56,914 bases of DNA from Ruminococcaceae bacterium OttesenSCG-928-D13 (GTDB taxonomy: Bacteria > Bacillota > Clostridia > Oscillospirales > Ruminococcaceae). A model generated the notes under the pieces. The model was not told where the DNA came from. It saw only the letters and a list, made by a program, of their open reading frames with translations, and did no database searches. The number at the start of each line of letters is the position of its first letter. The stretch's first letter is position 1. The stretch covers positions 1 to 56,914 of the forward strand of contig JAJDIZ010000002.1 in the NCBI GenBank assembly GCA_030266915.1, written 5' to 3'. A program made the translations under genes and the position numbers. Shown piece after piece: positions 33,686 through 42,033 of the stretch.

Positions 33686-34822
33686 TCACATAAGCCCTTC
33701 GAGCCCATCGGTGACAGACCCGTCATCCTCGACCGCTCCCTTGTCGCCTTGACCATGGATGGGTTCTCCGCTCTCGCCACCGCCGCCCGATGGGGCGGGG
33801 TCGGCACTTGGGGAGGGGTCGCCTCCACCAGCCGGGGCCGGTGCGGTGCCGCCATTCCCTGTGCCGCTTGCAGGTCGGGGTGCAGACACGCCCACGGTGC
33901 AAACGGCGGTTATCTCGGTGCCGTTTACGGCCACCGTTACGGTGCAGTTCCCCGGTGCCACCGCCTTTACGGTTACGCTGTGGGCGTCCTCGCTGGGGGT
34001 GATGGTGCAAACGGCTTCGTCGCTTACAGTCCATACGATTTCATAAGGTGCGGTTATATTCTCCGGGCCAACTTCTGCCACAAGCTGAAAGGTGCCGCCC
34101 GTTGTCAACCATGCCTCGGCCTGCGTGAGCATGATGCTTTCGGGTGGGGTTTGCACAACGATGCGCACGGTGGCAGTTATCTTCTCGCCGCCATTGTACT
34201 TGTCCTCGGCGGTGATGGTGATGCTCGTTTCCCCATCGGCCAGCCCGGTAATTTCGCCGGTGGCGCTTACCGTCACAATGTCCGGGTTACTACTGGCATA
34301 GGTTAAGCTGGGGTCTGTGGCGCCAGCCGGGGCCAAGGAAGCCGCCAGTATTTGGCTCTCGCCCACAGCAAGGGTGATTTCGTTCTCTGTGGTGATGCTC
34401 TCCACAAGCTGTGCAACGGTCAGCGCAAGCGTCGCTGTCAAGGGATTCTCGTCCTCGCCAATGGTCAGCGTAATGACGCACTCGCCGGGGGCTACAGCGG
34501 TTATTAGGCCGGTGCCAGCGTCCACAGTGGCAATGCCGGTGTTGTCGGAACTCCATACCACGGCGGGTAGCTTCTCTACGGCTTTTTCGTCAGCCTCTTC
34601 GCTGGGCACAGGGTCAATGCCTCCCGGCCCATACGCAACGGTGATGGGCGTATCGCCCACGTTGGCGCTGATGATGTACCCAAGCTGGGCGCTCTCGCCG
34701 GGTGCAAGGGTGATATTCTGCTCGTCTGCTTCTATGCCGGTAACGGTTACGGATGGACTACACGCGGTAAGCATCCCAATCGCCAAAAGTAACGTGATAA
34801 AAAGTGCTGTTGTTTTCTTCAT
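33686..34822 (-). CDS. Ig-like (BIG2) domain lipoprotein, paralogue
   Basis: A 378-aa lipoprotein (MKKTTALF, lipobox LTAC). Its first domain closely parallels the neighbouring protein (VAPGECVITLTIGEDENPLTATLALTV against LKPGECVITLTLGEGENPLTATLALTV), showing tandem duplication. Two or three BIG2-like domains follow (SSDNTGIATVD, SSNPDIVTVSATGEITG), then a Pro/Gly/Ser-rich C-terminus. I use ATG 34822: AGAGGA lies 9 nt upstream, whereas an earlier ATG at 34843 would overlap that RBS. The gene starts 24 nt after the sigma-factor gene ends. Confidence 0.85.
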   Translation of the reverse strand: MKKTTALFITLLLAIGMLTACSPSVTVTGIEADEQNITLAPGESAQLGYIISANVGDTPITVAYGPGGIDPVPSEEADEKAVEKLPAVVWSSDNTGIATVDAGTGLITAVAPGECVITLTIGEDENPLTATLALTVAQLVESITTENEITLAVGESQILAASLAPAGATDPSLTYASSNPDIVTVSATGEITGLADGETSITITAEDKYNGGEKITATVRIVVQTPPESIMLTQAEAWLTTGGTFQLVAEVGPENITAPYEIVWTVSDEAVCTITPSEDAHSVTVKAVAPGNCTVTVAVNGTEITAVCTVGVSAPRPASGTGNGGTAPAPAGGGDPSPSADPAPSGGGGESGEPIHGQGDKGAVEDDGSVTDGLEGLM

Positions 34823-34846
34823 ATCAAAAATTCCTCTTTTCAAATC

Positions 34847-36364
34847 TTACCCGTTGCGCCGGGCCTCTAAAAAAGGCTCGTAATTGCGCCGTGCAACGAT
34901 GGCGGGTTTGCCGTGGATGTTGTCAGTTCCAAACTCGATATATAATTCCAGCATTTCATCTTGGCCGGGGAAATACAGTTCGTAGGACAGATAGACATCG
35001 GGTTCATCATCATAGATGCCGCTACGTGACAGGTCGAAAACTCCGCTCTCAAACGTGGCTTCCATTGCCGCTTTCATCTGTTCATAATTCATGCCGAGGT
35101 CGATTCCAAAAACGCTGTACCTATCACTGTAAATGGTCAGCCAGCGGTATTCATCTTCCGGGCCGTAGGCTCTGGTGTAGTCCAGTTCGGATGCTTCCGG
35201 CGAATCCTCGCCCGTGTGGGGATTGGAGTAAAAAGTGACACCATAATTAAACGTTTCCCACTGCCAGCCAATGTAGGCGGGTTCATCAACATTCGGTAAC
35301 AGCGGCACAGTGTATTCCGGCGCTCCGGCTATCTGTTCCAGCAGGGCCAAATCATCAAACCCGGCCTCTGCCTCATGGGGTAGCGTCATGGTGAAGTCCA
35401 GCGCGGGCCTCTCGCTCAAACGTGGGTCACGCTGGGGTGGCTGGCTCACACTGGATGAAGCCGGGGCTGGGATGCTCTGCACGATGGAGGACGGCGGCGG
35501 TGCTGGTTCCTCGCTGGGCCGGGTTGCAAGGAAAATCCCGGTTCCGATGCCGCCAGCCAAAACAGCGGACGCAACCCCAATGGCGATTTTTGCGGTCAAG
35601 GTCATGCCGGTTGCTGTTGCCGTTCCTGTACCCGCCGCCGCAGTGCCAGTCGTGGCCGCAATGGTGCCTGCCGCCGCCTGCGTGATGCTCTGCAAAATGG
35701 CGCTTTGGGTGGTGAGGCTCGGCGCAGTTGCCAAAGCATCTTTTGCAAAAATGCCAAACAGAGCAATGGCGGAAATGCTGTGCAGACGGACGCCGGATTT
35801 TTCTTCCTCTTTTTCCACTCCGGCCTTAATCTTTTTTCGGGCATAGTTCAGTTGGGATTTGATAGTATTCTCGTTGGTGCCTGTTACCTCGCTTATCTGT
35901 TGGATGGTGAGTTCTTGATAGTAATACATCAAAACCACTGCCCGTTGCTGGTCGGGCAGGCTATCCACAATCCGCAAAATTAGCTGTTTAATGTCCTCCC
36001 GTTCCAGCACGGCGTCAGGCTGGTCGCCGTTGTCGTCTTCCACGTCGGGCAAGGTGCTGTCGGCATCATCACCCACCGGCGCAAAAAGCACTTCGGTTTT
36101 CTTTTTCATTCTATTGGTACACTGGAACGCTGTAATCTGCTGAACCCATTTGAAAAAAGATTCGGGAGTTTCCAACTTACCAAGGTCGCGGTAGGCAATA
36201 AGGAACACATCCTGTGTCACCTCTTGGGCGCTATCTTCATTCCTCAAGATTTTGCGGGCAGTGTAGTATGCGTTGTTGAAACTTTCTGCATAAAGTGCCG
36301 CAAAGGCCTCTTGGTCGCCCTGCTTGGCCTTTATCACCAGTTGCCGCAGTTCTGTTTTTTCCAT
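34847..36364 (-). CDS. ECF-type sigma factor fused to membrane span and extracellular domain
   Basis: Residues about 1-185 form a sigma-70 region 2/region 4 protein (AFAALYAESFNNAYYTARKIL, DVFLIAYRDLGKLETPESFFKWV, then DSLPDQQRAVVLMYYYQELTIQQISEVTG with an HTH). After a Thr/Ala-rich stretch there is one membrane segment (about 258-282, ending GIFLATRP). A Pro/Ser linker follows, then an outside domain of about 200 aa of unknown type (residues 310-505). This joins promoter recognition and a putative surface sensor in one chain, presumably needing release or membrane-tethered action. It heads the operon with the two BIG2 lipoproteins, its probable regulon. Confidence 0.85.
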   Translation of the reverse strand: MEKTELRQLVIKAKQGDQEAFAALYAESFNNAYYTARKILRNEDSAQEVTQDVFLIAYRDLGKLETPESFFKWVQQITAFQCTNRMKKKTEVLFAPVGDDADSTLPDVEDDNGDQPDAVLEREDIKQLILRIVDSLPDQQRAVVLMYYYQELTIQQISEVTGTNENTIKSQLNYARKKIKAGVEKEEEKSGVRLHSISAIALFGIFAKDALATAPSLTTQSAILQSITQAAAGTIAATTGTAAAGTGTATATGMTLTAKIAIGVASAVLAGGIGTGIFLATRPSEEPAPPPSSIVQSIPAPASSSVSQPPQRDPRLSERPALDFTMTLPHEAEAGFDDLALLEQIAGAPEYTVPLLPNVDEPAYIGWQWETFNYGVTFYSNPHTGEDSPEASELDYTRAYGPEDEYRWLTIYSDRYSVFGIDLGMNYEQMKAAMEATFESGVFDLSRSGIYDDEPDVYLSYELYFPGQDEMLELYIEFGTDNIHGKPAIVARRNYEPFLEARRNG

Positions 36365-36406
36365 GATGTTTCCCCTTATATATATAATGAAGTTGGTTGC
36401 TGGCGT

Positions 36407-36583
36407 TCACGGTGGGCGGGGCCACAGGTCGAACAGGGCCAGCAGGGTATTTCGTTCGGCTTCCGGGTTTCTGTGCGCTTCGGCGTCCTCTTGTAGCGCC
36501 GCCATGATTAAGGCGTCCAGTTCGGACAAGTCCGGGCCGTCTCTTATTTGTTCTATGATGCCCACCCCCTTGTGTCTCTGCAT
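36407..36583 (-). CDS. small hypothetical protein upstream of the sigma factor
   Basis: A 58-aa acidic, helical frame (MQRHKGVGIIEQIRDG, then a Leu/Glu-rich helix, ending FDLWPRPP) ends 42 nt before the sigma-factor start on the same strand. The start is uncertain: a longer frame reaches 36670, and the GTG within KGVGII is also possible. No family recognised. It could be an anti-sigma-like or leader protein, but nothing in the sequence proves that. Confidence 0.4.
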   Translation of the reverse strand: MQRHKGVGIIEQIRDGPDLSELDALIMAALQEDAEAHRNPEAERNTLLALFDLWPRPP

Positions 36584-36788
36584 AACGGTATCGCAGAGGG
36601 CAGGGGTGGTTTTATTCCGGGTGAAAAAAGTCTTTTTGTGTGTCCCTCCCGGTTTTTGACGGCTGGACAAATCTACACATTATAGCATAATTTGCCATTC
36701 CGTCAACACCGTTATAACATTTTATCGTCCTATAAAACGGACGTCAACCCTTACAATATGATTATCTCTTGAAAATGAGGTAATCACG

Positions 36789-37037
36789 ATGGCAAAAGGA
36801 ATCCAGCAGGCATTTGTGCGTCAGCTTAAAGTGCAGATGAAAGCCCGTAAAATCACCGCATACAGGCTGGCATACGACGCCGGGGTGCCATACAGTACGG
36901 TAAAAAGTATACTGGACGGCAAGAGCAGAGCAACCAACATTGTCACCATCAAAAAGCTACTGGATGCAATGAAGCTGTCAGTGCCCGACTTCTTCAGTGC
37001 AGACGATTTTGCACAACTGGAACAGGAAATCAAGTGA
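36789..37037 (+). CDS. XRE-family (Cro/CI-type) HTH regulator
   Basis: An 82-aa protein consisting almost entirely of an HTH: QLKVQMKARKITAYRLAYDAGVPYSTVKSILDGKSRATNIVTIKKL, a pattern of Cro/CI-type DNA-binding domains. RBS GAGGTAA lies before the ATG. It is divergent from the sigma/BIG2 operon and may control it or itself. A terminator-like hairpin (CCCTGCC...GGCGGGG, then TTTT) follows at about 37043-37065. Confidence 0.88.
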   Translation: MAKGIQQAFVRQLKVQMKARKITAYRLAYDAGVPYSTVKSILDGKSRATNIVTIKKLLDAMKLSVPDFFSADDFAQLEQEIK

Positions 37038-37233
37038 CGGCCCTGCCAAACTGGCGGGGTTTTGCTTTGTGTACAAACACTGTGCAAAGCTGTGTACAAA
37101 AGCACAAAGCCGAAATATTACGATAATACAAGCATAATCACCACCTCCTTTTTCTTTTACACGTTGTTTGCACGGAGTTCTGTACAAAAGGTTTTGTTTG
37201 TTAATATTCAAGATACCTGGGGCCTTGCGGCCC

Positions 37234-37890
37234 CTATTTTTGTTGCCAAACCATTTGCTCGTTGCAATCCCCGCACATGATGTTGACCATCTTTGTTGCT
37301 CGCACCGATGTACCGCAACATGGGCAAACATACTTCCGGCTGTTGCTGGTGGTTCTACCTGTTGGCGGCAGTGTTCCAGTTCCGGCGCTCCCGGCTCCGG
37401 CTCCACCGCGAGGCACAAAAGACCATTCACGACGTGCCATGTCGATGTCAGTCCAAGCCTGTTCGATGATAAAATCAAGCAATCCCTCTGTCGGCTCCGT
37501 AATGCTCCAGCCAATCCGCTTGTCGTAGCTGATGGAGAGGTCGCGCTTTTCGGCCTCGACCTTGAAGCGTTTGTTATGATACTGCCCCGCGCGCGAAACA
37601 TCTTTAATATCGTTAGCCAGACAAAAAAGGTGTACACACTCATGTAAAAGGGTGGCCGTGACTTCCTCAATGGGCCTGTCCAGCGTCCCGGCCCCAATGT
37701 TCAATTCGTGGCGGCTCTCTTGGCCTTTTCGCCAGCTTTTACCCACCGTCACATGACCATAGGCGCGGGGTGTGCTCTGTATGGTAATGATGGGTTCTTC
37801 CAACTGACCTTCAAAGTATTTTTCATTGAGCGCCCGAAACATCTTTTCCAAATACCCGGCTGTCCTCGATGTCTTAACGGTCTTTTTCAT
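37234..37890 (-). CDS. SprT-like zinc metallopeptidase domain protein
   Basis: This 218-aa protein has the SprT-type zinc motif HECVHLFC at about 82-89, in the context TATLLHECVHL...AGQYHNKRFK, and a C-terminal zinc ribbon (CPCC about 190, CGDC about 207). SprT-like proteins include the DNA-protein crosslink protease Spartan, and related small forms are common on clostridial mobile elements. I start at ATG 37890, where GGAGG is 8 nt upstream; an ATG at 37905 would overlap the RBS. The 5' untranslated region holds a GCCCCAA/TTGGGGC hairpin. Confidence 0.85.
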   Translation of the reverse strand: MKKTVKTSRTAGYLEKMFRALNEKYFEGQLEEPIITIQSTPRAYGHVTVGKSWRKGQESRHELNIGAGTLDRPIEEVTATLLHECVHLFCLANDIKDVSRAGQYHNKRFKVEAEKRDLSISYDKRIGWSITEPTEGLLDFIIEQAWTDIDMARREWSFVPRGGAGAGSAGTGTLPPTGRTTSNSRKYVCPCCGTSVRATKMVNIMCGDCNEQMVWQQK

Positions 37891-38290
37891 GTTTCGTACC
37901 TCCATAATTTTTTGTTGGCCCCAACTTGGGGCTTAAAAACCGTTTCCGGCTGTAATTAACAAAAAAGCCGCTGTCCGGGGTGGTCAAGAGCACCGTGGAA
38001 TAAGGCCCTACCTTATGCCGCGAAAGGCTCTTTACCGCCGCAGAGGACGGCGGGTTATTATATCCGTCAGCCGAAACGGTATCACAAAATGCCCTGCCAG
38101 CAGGCAGGGCTACAACGCACTTGTTCTTGACCTTTGGCCCTTAACGCTTTACCCGGACTATGATTTATCATATCCGGGTAAAGCGTCTAAAGGGTCGCTG
38201 GGTGTATATATCGGGGCAGATGGTTACTGGGCGTGTCCGAAAAAAGCCGTCACAGGTGTCGGCTCCGGGTGATACAATCACCCATCCGAA
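37891..38290. other. non-coding stretch with hairpins
   Basis: This 400-nt intergenic stretch holds no convincing gene. An open frame at 38015-38272 has low-complexity arginine-rich content and no family, and overlaps two strong palindromes: GCCCTGCC/GGCAGGGC around 38091-38110 and the larger one at 38144-38186. It separates the SprT-like gene from the structured-RNA unit. Confidence 0.6.
38144..38186. repeat. 43-bp near-perfect palindrome
   Basis: ACGCTTTACCCGGA and TCCGGGTAAAGCGT form a perfect 14-bp inverted repeat. The 15-nt centre itself contains TATGA/TCATA, so nearly the whole 43 bp is self-complementary. There is no T-run on either side, which argues against a terminator. Possible roles are a recombinase or replication-protein site. 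Confidence 0.7.
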
Positions 38291-38374
38291 TTGACATACT
38301 TTGCAATTTATGGTATAGTTTCGAACGTTGCTACGAAAATTAGTTGTTGCACACCTCTTTTAGATATGGTATAA
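38291..38374 (+). promoter_or_regulatory. tandem sigma-A promoters for the structured RNA
   Basis: P1 is TTGACA (38291-38296), a 17-nt spacer and TATAGT (38314-38319). P2 is TTGCAC (38346-38351), a 17-nt spacer and TATAAT (38369-38374). Both are near consensus. P2 would start transcription at about 38381, just before the first paired element of the RNA. Confidence 0.85.
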
Positions 38375-38380
38375 TTAATA

Positions 38381-38763
38381 TGTACAAACCCACATTGCCA
38401 AAACAACACCCGTTACCGGGCTGAAAGCATCAGATGGCACGCCGTGGCATTAAAACCATCTGGTGACGGTGGGTATGGACTGCACAGGATTGAATCTTCA
38501 TATTCAAAACTGCAACCAAGCTGGGAAGGGTCAGCGAAAAATCCGTGAATGGCCTTAACCTCTGGCAGAGAATGTGTAAGTGGAGCCGTGGTTATCCCAT
38601 GCAGTCCTCGCGCGAAAGCGCCGTCAGCAACGAGACGTAAAAACCCGTTGTTGGCCGAGAGGCCTTTAAGGAATTATTTAAAACAAAAAAACTAAACACC
38701 GAAAATCCACCACAGACAATACCACCCAATTTTGAACGGGGATGGTTTTAGGTCTGTTTTTTT
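38381..38763 (+). ncRNA. highly structured non-coding RNA upstream of tyrosine recombinase
   Basis: No ORF explains this transcribed stretch, but it folds densely by eye. A closing helix joins GCC-AACAAC (38397-38407) with GTTGTTGGC (38647-38655). Hairpins are CCCG/CGGG (38409-38420), CAGATGG/CCATCTG (38431-38462), TTGAAT/ATTCAA (38490-38507), and CGCGAAAGCG inside CTCG/CGAG (38607-38634). A long-range helix pairs GGACTGCA (38477-38484) with TGCAGTCC (38600-38607). A terminator (38712-38763) ends the unit. It is driven by two strong promoters. Its size and place before an integrase gene recall large ornate clostridial RNAs such as the raiA motif, but I cannot confirm a family. Confidence 0.75.
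38712..38763 (+). terminator. intrinsic terminator between structured RNA and recombinase gene
   Basis: ACAGAC/GTCTGT and CCACCC/GGGGATGG form a long, imperfect hairpin followed by seven Ts, ending 22 nt before the recombinase ATG. Recombinase expression from the RNA promoters would require read-through. Confidence 0.75.
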
Positions 38764-38785
38764 ATTGCACGGGGGGTGATAAAAA

Positions 38786-39655
38786 ATGAGAAAACGAGGG
38801 TCTTTACAATTCGAGGCGAATCAGGCGCTTGAAAATATGAAAGCGTTTGGACGAAGCCGTGATGCTGACAAGAAAGCCGGTGTAACCAAAGACAAAATTT
38901 ATACATATAAAACCATGCGCACTTACCAACACCAAGCTGGACGTTTCATCGAGTGGGTTCGTGGTCAGGATGAGAATAAGAAAACGAAGACGCTGGAACA
39001 GTCCCGCGAATGGGTAGACGCATATATCCAGCATATGAAAGATAGAGGCGACAAGGCCGCCAGTCAGGCAACTGCGGCGGCGAGCCTCGCCAAGTTGTTC
39101 CAATGCTCCAAGAGCGATTTTGCGCCGACTGACCCGGTACGCAGGGTTGATATTGAGCGTTCCCGCAACGAGGTTCCCAGCGACAACCGTTTCAGCGAGG
39201 AAAAAAACCGTGACCTTGTGGACGTGTGCAAAGCAACTGGCCTCCGACGCTGTGAGGTGTCGGCTTTGCGGCCCGATTGGTTGCGTGGGGATGCACAGGC
39301 TGGGTTTCGCCTGTCAATCCCGCCCGGTATCGCCAAGGGCGGACGACCACGCGAGTTACCAATAAGAGGTGAAACGGCGGCGAAAGCGGTTGAGGTTATA
39401 CGCCGCACGTTCGCCGGAAATCGCGTTTTCCCACGCGTCCATACACACGCTGACATTCACGCCTACCGCGCCGAGTACGCCAACAGCTACTACAGGGAGT
39501 TGGCGCGTGATGTGCGTACACTCCACCGTTCCGAGCGATACGATTGTCGAAAAGACAAGGCCGGTATCCATTATGACCGTGCGGCAATGAAGGCGGTCAG
39601 CGAGGCTCTGGGACACACGCGAGTCTCGGTAATCGCCAGCAATTATTTGATGTGA
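38786..39655 (+). CDS. tyrosine recombinase/integrase
   Basis: A 289-aa protein with an N-terminal SAM-like core-binding region (about 35-105) and a C-terminal catalytic domain. Catalytic residues can be read: Arg154 in TGLRRCEVSAL, a Lys in the KGGRPRELPI beta-hairpin, HYDR at 262-265, His277 in LGHTRVS, and the presumed nucleophile Tyr287 three residues from the end. It would catalyse site-specific recombination, for example excision or resolution of the island or of a cointegrate. The RBS region GGGGGGTG precedes the ATG. It sits mid-island rather than at an end, and is immediately downstream of the structured RNA. Confidence 0.9.
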   Translation: MRKRGSLQFEANQALENMKAFGRSRDADKKAGVTKDKIYTYKTMRTYQHQAGRFIEWVRGQDENKKTKTLEQSREWVDAYIQHMKDRGDKAASQATAAASLAKLFQCSKSDFAPTDPVRRVDIERSRNEVPSDNRFSEEKNRDLVDVCKATGLRRCEVSALRPDWLRGDAQAGFRLSIPPGIAKGGRPRELPIRGETAAKAVEVIRRTFAGNRVFPRVHTHADIHAYRAEYANSYYRELARDVRTLHRSERYDCRKDKAGIHYDRAAMKAVSEALGHTRVSVIASNYLM

Positions 39656-39669
39656 GGAAGGTGAAGCCA

Positions 39670-40098
39670 GTGGGTGAACAGGAGTATATCAAACGGCTTG
39701 AAGCCGAGGTAAGCGCCATGAGGGCAACCATCACCGGCAGAGCCAACCGTGACCGCGATTTGCGGCCCCGTGACCAGCATTGTGGATACCGGGTAATTTC
39801 CAAAAAAGAGGGTGAGTGGGTGGCGATTCGCGGCGGTGCTGTACAAGGCCGGAAACCGGCCTACATTGTTGAGCTTGAGACGCCGTACACCTCCACCATG
39901 CGGATTTATCCCCTGCGGGAGAGCATCAAACAGGCGGTGTGTGAGTTGGCCGCAAACAGCGATTTTGAAGGGCCGGAGCCGCCCAAGCTGTTTGACTTAA
40001 AAATGTTCGTTCAGCGCGGGCCTGCTGATTTTTGGGCAGTGACGTGCTTCTTCAATAAAGAGTGGACGGAAATATCACAGGAGGGAGGTGAAAAATGA
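39670..40098 (+). CDS. hypothetical protein downstream of recombinase
   Basis: A protein of about 143 aa starting with GTG 39670 (RBS AGGAAGG); an ATG at 39652 overlapping the recombinase stop is also in frame. The first 25 residues look like a short coiled coil (EQEYIKRLEAEVSAMRATI). The rest is a mixed alpha/beta region with no motif I recognise (GYRVISKKEGEWVAIRGG, DLKMFVQRGPADFWAVTCFF). It follows the recombinase by 14 nt and overlaps the next gene by 4 nt, so the three form one unit. Confidence 0.75.
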   Translation: MGEQEYIKRLEAEVSAMRATITGRANRDRDLRPRDQHCGYRVISKKEGEWVAIRGGAVQGRKPAYIVELETPYTSTMRIYPLRESIKQAVCELAANSDFEGPEPPKLFDLKMFVQRGPADFWAVTCFFNKEWTEISQEGGEK

Positions 40099-40496
40099 TG
40101 AGGGATGAGTTTTATTCGTGGCTCTATGCAGGCTCCAATATCAAGCTCGGTAGTGCAATGGATGTGCTTATAAGGAATATGAGCACGGACGAACTGGTGT
40201 GCATGTTGCCGCGTATCACGACGGCACCTCCGATGTCGCGTTGCAGTGGGGTTGTGGCAAGCTTTCACACGCCGGACACGCACAGTAAGGCCGAAGTTAC
40301 TCGCGCCGCACGGGCTTTGTTTGAGGCGCTGGAGAACGAGCCGAACGTGTACGACGGTTGGAACGATGTTGCTGACCATGTTTCTTCTAAATGGGCGCTC
40401 ATTGAAAATCGTGGCTATGATGTGGATGCGACGAATCGCGCCATTCGGATGATGGCTGATGAAATCAAAGCGGCGTTTGAAACCGAGATTGCGTAG
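40095..40496 (+). CDS. hypothetical protein, last gene of recombinase unit
   Basis: A 133-aa soluble protein (MMRDEFYSWLYAGSNIKLG) with predicted helices and no recognised motif. The overlapping ATGA with the preceding gene and RBS GGAGGTG show translational coupling. A terminator follows 12 nt after the stop codon. Because it is locked in one operon with the recombinase and the 143-aa protein, it may be an accessory factor, but there is no sequence evidence for any biochemical role. Confidence 0.7.
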   Translation: MMRDEFYSWLYAGSNIKLGSAMDVLIRNMSTDELVCMLPRITTAPPMSRCSGVVASFHTPDTHSKAEVTRAARALFEALENEPNVYDGWNDVADHVSSKWALIENRGYDVDATNRAIRMMADEIKAAFETEIA

Positions 40497-40507
40497 GCGA
40501 GCGCAAC

Positions 40508-40545
40508 AAAAAAGGCGACCTCCGTTTGCAATGGGGGTCGCCTTT
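40508..40545 (+). terminator. intrinsic terminator of the recombinase operon
   Basis: A-run, AAAGGCGACC and GGTCGCCTTT form a 10-bp perfect stem with a GC/GU-rich loop, followed by CATTT; it is usable in both directions. Confidence 0.8.
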
Positions 40546-40742
40546 CATTTGGGCTTTGGTGCTGGTGCCGAGTGTGCGTAGCACATTTCAACGGCTCCTT
40601 TCTTTTCTGCAAGGGCTTTCTGCAAAGGACTTTATGCGTGTGGCTCCTAATGGAATGGGCCGTGTTTGTTCAATTCTACGGGTAGGTCAAGGACGGTGAT
40701 GTTCAAAAAACAAATTCCTCACCCGTAGCCCTTCCCGATACT

Positions 40743-40880
40743 CTTGATACCTTGATACCTTGATACGTTGATACTTCTTTTAAAAAAATTATCAATAGTA
40801 TCAAGTGGTAGTGTTTGACTTGATACCCGTAAAACGGCTTGAAATCGGTATATTGGGGGGTTCGGTATCAAGTATCAAGG
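40743..40880. repeat. iteron-like 8-bp repeats (CTTGATAC)
   Basis: Four head-to-tail units of (C/G)TTGATAC occupy 40743-40774. A further unit is at 40819-40826, and inverted units GTATCAAG are at 40798, 40865 and 40872. The cluster spans the end of the helicase-like gene and the stretch beyond it. The rest of the 40546-40742 gap holds nothing recognisable. Tandem short repeats beside a replication-type ATPase are the usual look of a replication origin or initiator-binding site. Confidence 0.65.
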
Positions 40881-42033
40881 TATCAGCGACACCAGCGTTT
40901 TCGTCAACGTTGGAGTTCTCTGAAAAATTGGCCTCACCCGAATAATCGTTCAACGTGATTTGCTCGGCATCTTCATCGTCTACATCGACAGGCGTTGAAG
41001 TAGGAGAAACAAGGCGACTGAAACGATACGTCCTGTCTTTCGTGCTTGTGGGGCGGTCACATCGAACGTGGTCGCGTTCCAGCAATAAGGCGCTGAATTT
41101 CTTAAACCGCTTACCAACCTCATTGCTGACCAGCATCTCCCCGGTCACGTTCATCACATCCGCCATAAAGTCCGACGGTTTTGTTTCAAAGCCGCTCGGC
41201 TCCTGTGCCAGCCTGTGAAGGATGGTTCTTACAACCGGGTCTTGGCTGTACGCCATCACACGCTGGTGCCGTTCCAGTTCTTCCCGTGAGCCGCGATACT
41301 TCCAAATACAATCCTCGCCGTCAAACTCGACCACAAAAGACGTTTCTTCGGTTTCGCGGGAGGTGTAATAAAGGGTTGCAATTCTGTCCTCGGAATTGCC
41401 CCGAGAATGGCGTTGAAGTACCATTGCGAAGTCTACGCCACCAAAGATGCCCTGCCCGCCCAAGATGCTATCAAAAGGGTTTTCCGGGTTCTTCTCTTGC
41501 CTGTTATGGTGAACAAGCAAAACACAAATATTGTGCTTGTCGGCGATTGCTTTAAGCGCCGCCATTTCGGTTGTATCCATCCCATAGAAATTCTTGTTAC
41601 CGTAGTTGCGGTCAGGTCGAATGCGTTGGAAAACATCAATAATTACAATAGTGGTTTCGGGAAAATCGGCCATGTGGTTGTCAATCTCGGCTTCCAACCC
41701 AGCCCCAAGAATACTTGCCTCGGTACGCATTCGCAAACGCTCATTCGGAGCCACTCCCAGCGCGGTAGAAATTTTACGCACCCTGTCCTGCAAACGCCTC
41801 TCGCCGTCCTCCAGCGCCATATAAAGCACGTCGCCTTTGTGGGTCGAGTGTTCAAGAAAAGGGATACCTTCGGTGATACAGATGCCCATTTCCATCATCA
41901 TCATGCTTTTGCCAGCTTTCGGGTCGGCACTGATGATACCCAAGCCTTGATGCACAAGTCCCTCAACCACCCACAGCAGAGGCGGCAGTGCCTTTTGGTC
42001 AAGTTCTTTCGCGTTTTGTGTCGTAATCTTCAA
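40801..42033 (-). CDS. RepA-like RecA-fold ATPase (replicative helicase type)
   Basis: This 410-aa protein has a Walker A motif (SADPKAGKS at about 40-48) preceded by GLVHQGLGIISA, and a Walker B-like IVIIDVF. LLVHHNRQ and GGQGIFGGVDFAMVLQR follow, the pattern of hexameric RepA/DnaB-related ATPases on plasmids and phages. The C-terminal about 110 aa form a winged-helix-like region plus an acidic tail that spans the iterons. I use TTG 42033 because AAAGGAGG lies 8 nt upstream; the longer ATG (42066) version contains that RBS. It follows the Toprim-like gene. Confidence 0.82.
   Translation of the reverse strand: MKITTQNAKELDQKALPPLLWVVEGLVHQGLGIISADPKAGKSMMMMEMGICITEGIPFLEHSTHKGDVLYMALEDGERRLQDRVRKISTALGVAPNERLRMRTEASILGAGLEAEIDNHMADFPETTIVIIDVFQRIRPDRNYGNKNFYGMDTTEMAALKAIADKHNICVLLVHHNRQEKNPENPFDSILGGQGIFGGVDFAMVLQRHSRGNSEDRIATLYYTSRETEETSFVVEFDGEDCIWKYRGSREELERHQRVMAYSQDPVVRTILHRLAQEPSGFETKPSDFMADVMNVTGEMLVSNEVGKRFKKFSALLLERDHVRCDRPTSTKDRTYRFSRLVSPTSTPVDVDDEDAEQITLNDYSGEANFSENSNVDENAGVADTLILDTEPPNIPISSRFTGIKSNTTT

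Noticed and set aside
38015-38272. 85-aa ORF upstream of the structured RNA
   Set aside because: Low-complexity arginine/glycine composition, overlaps two strong palindromes, and has no good RBS.
38395-38665. tmRNA, RNase P RNA or group I intron as identity of the structured RNA
   Set aside because: I looked for the tRNA-like ends of tmRNA, the conserved RNase P core sequences and intron catalytic-core motifs and did not find them.
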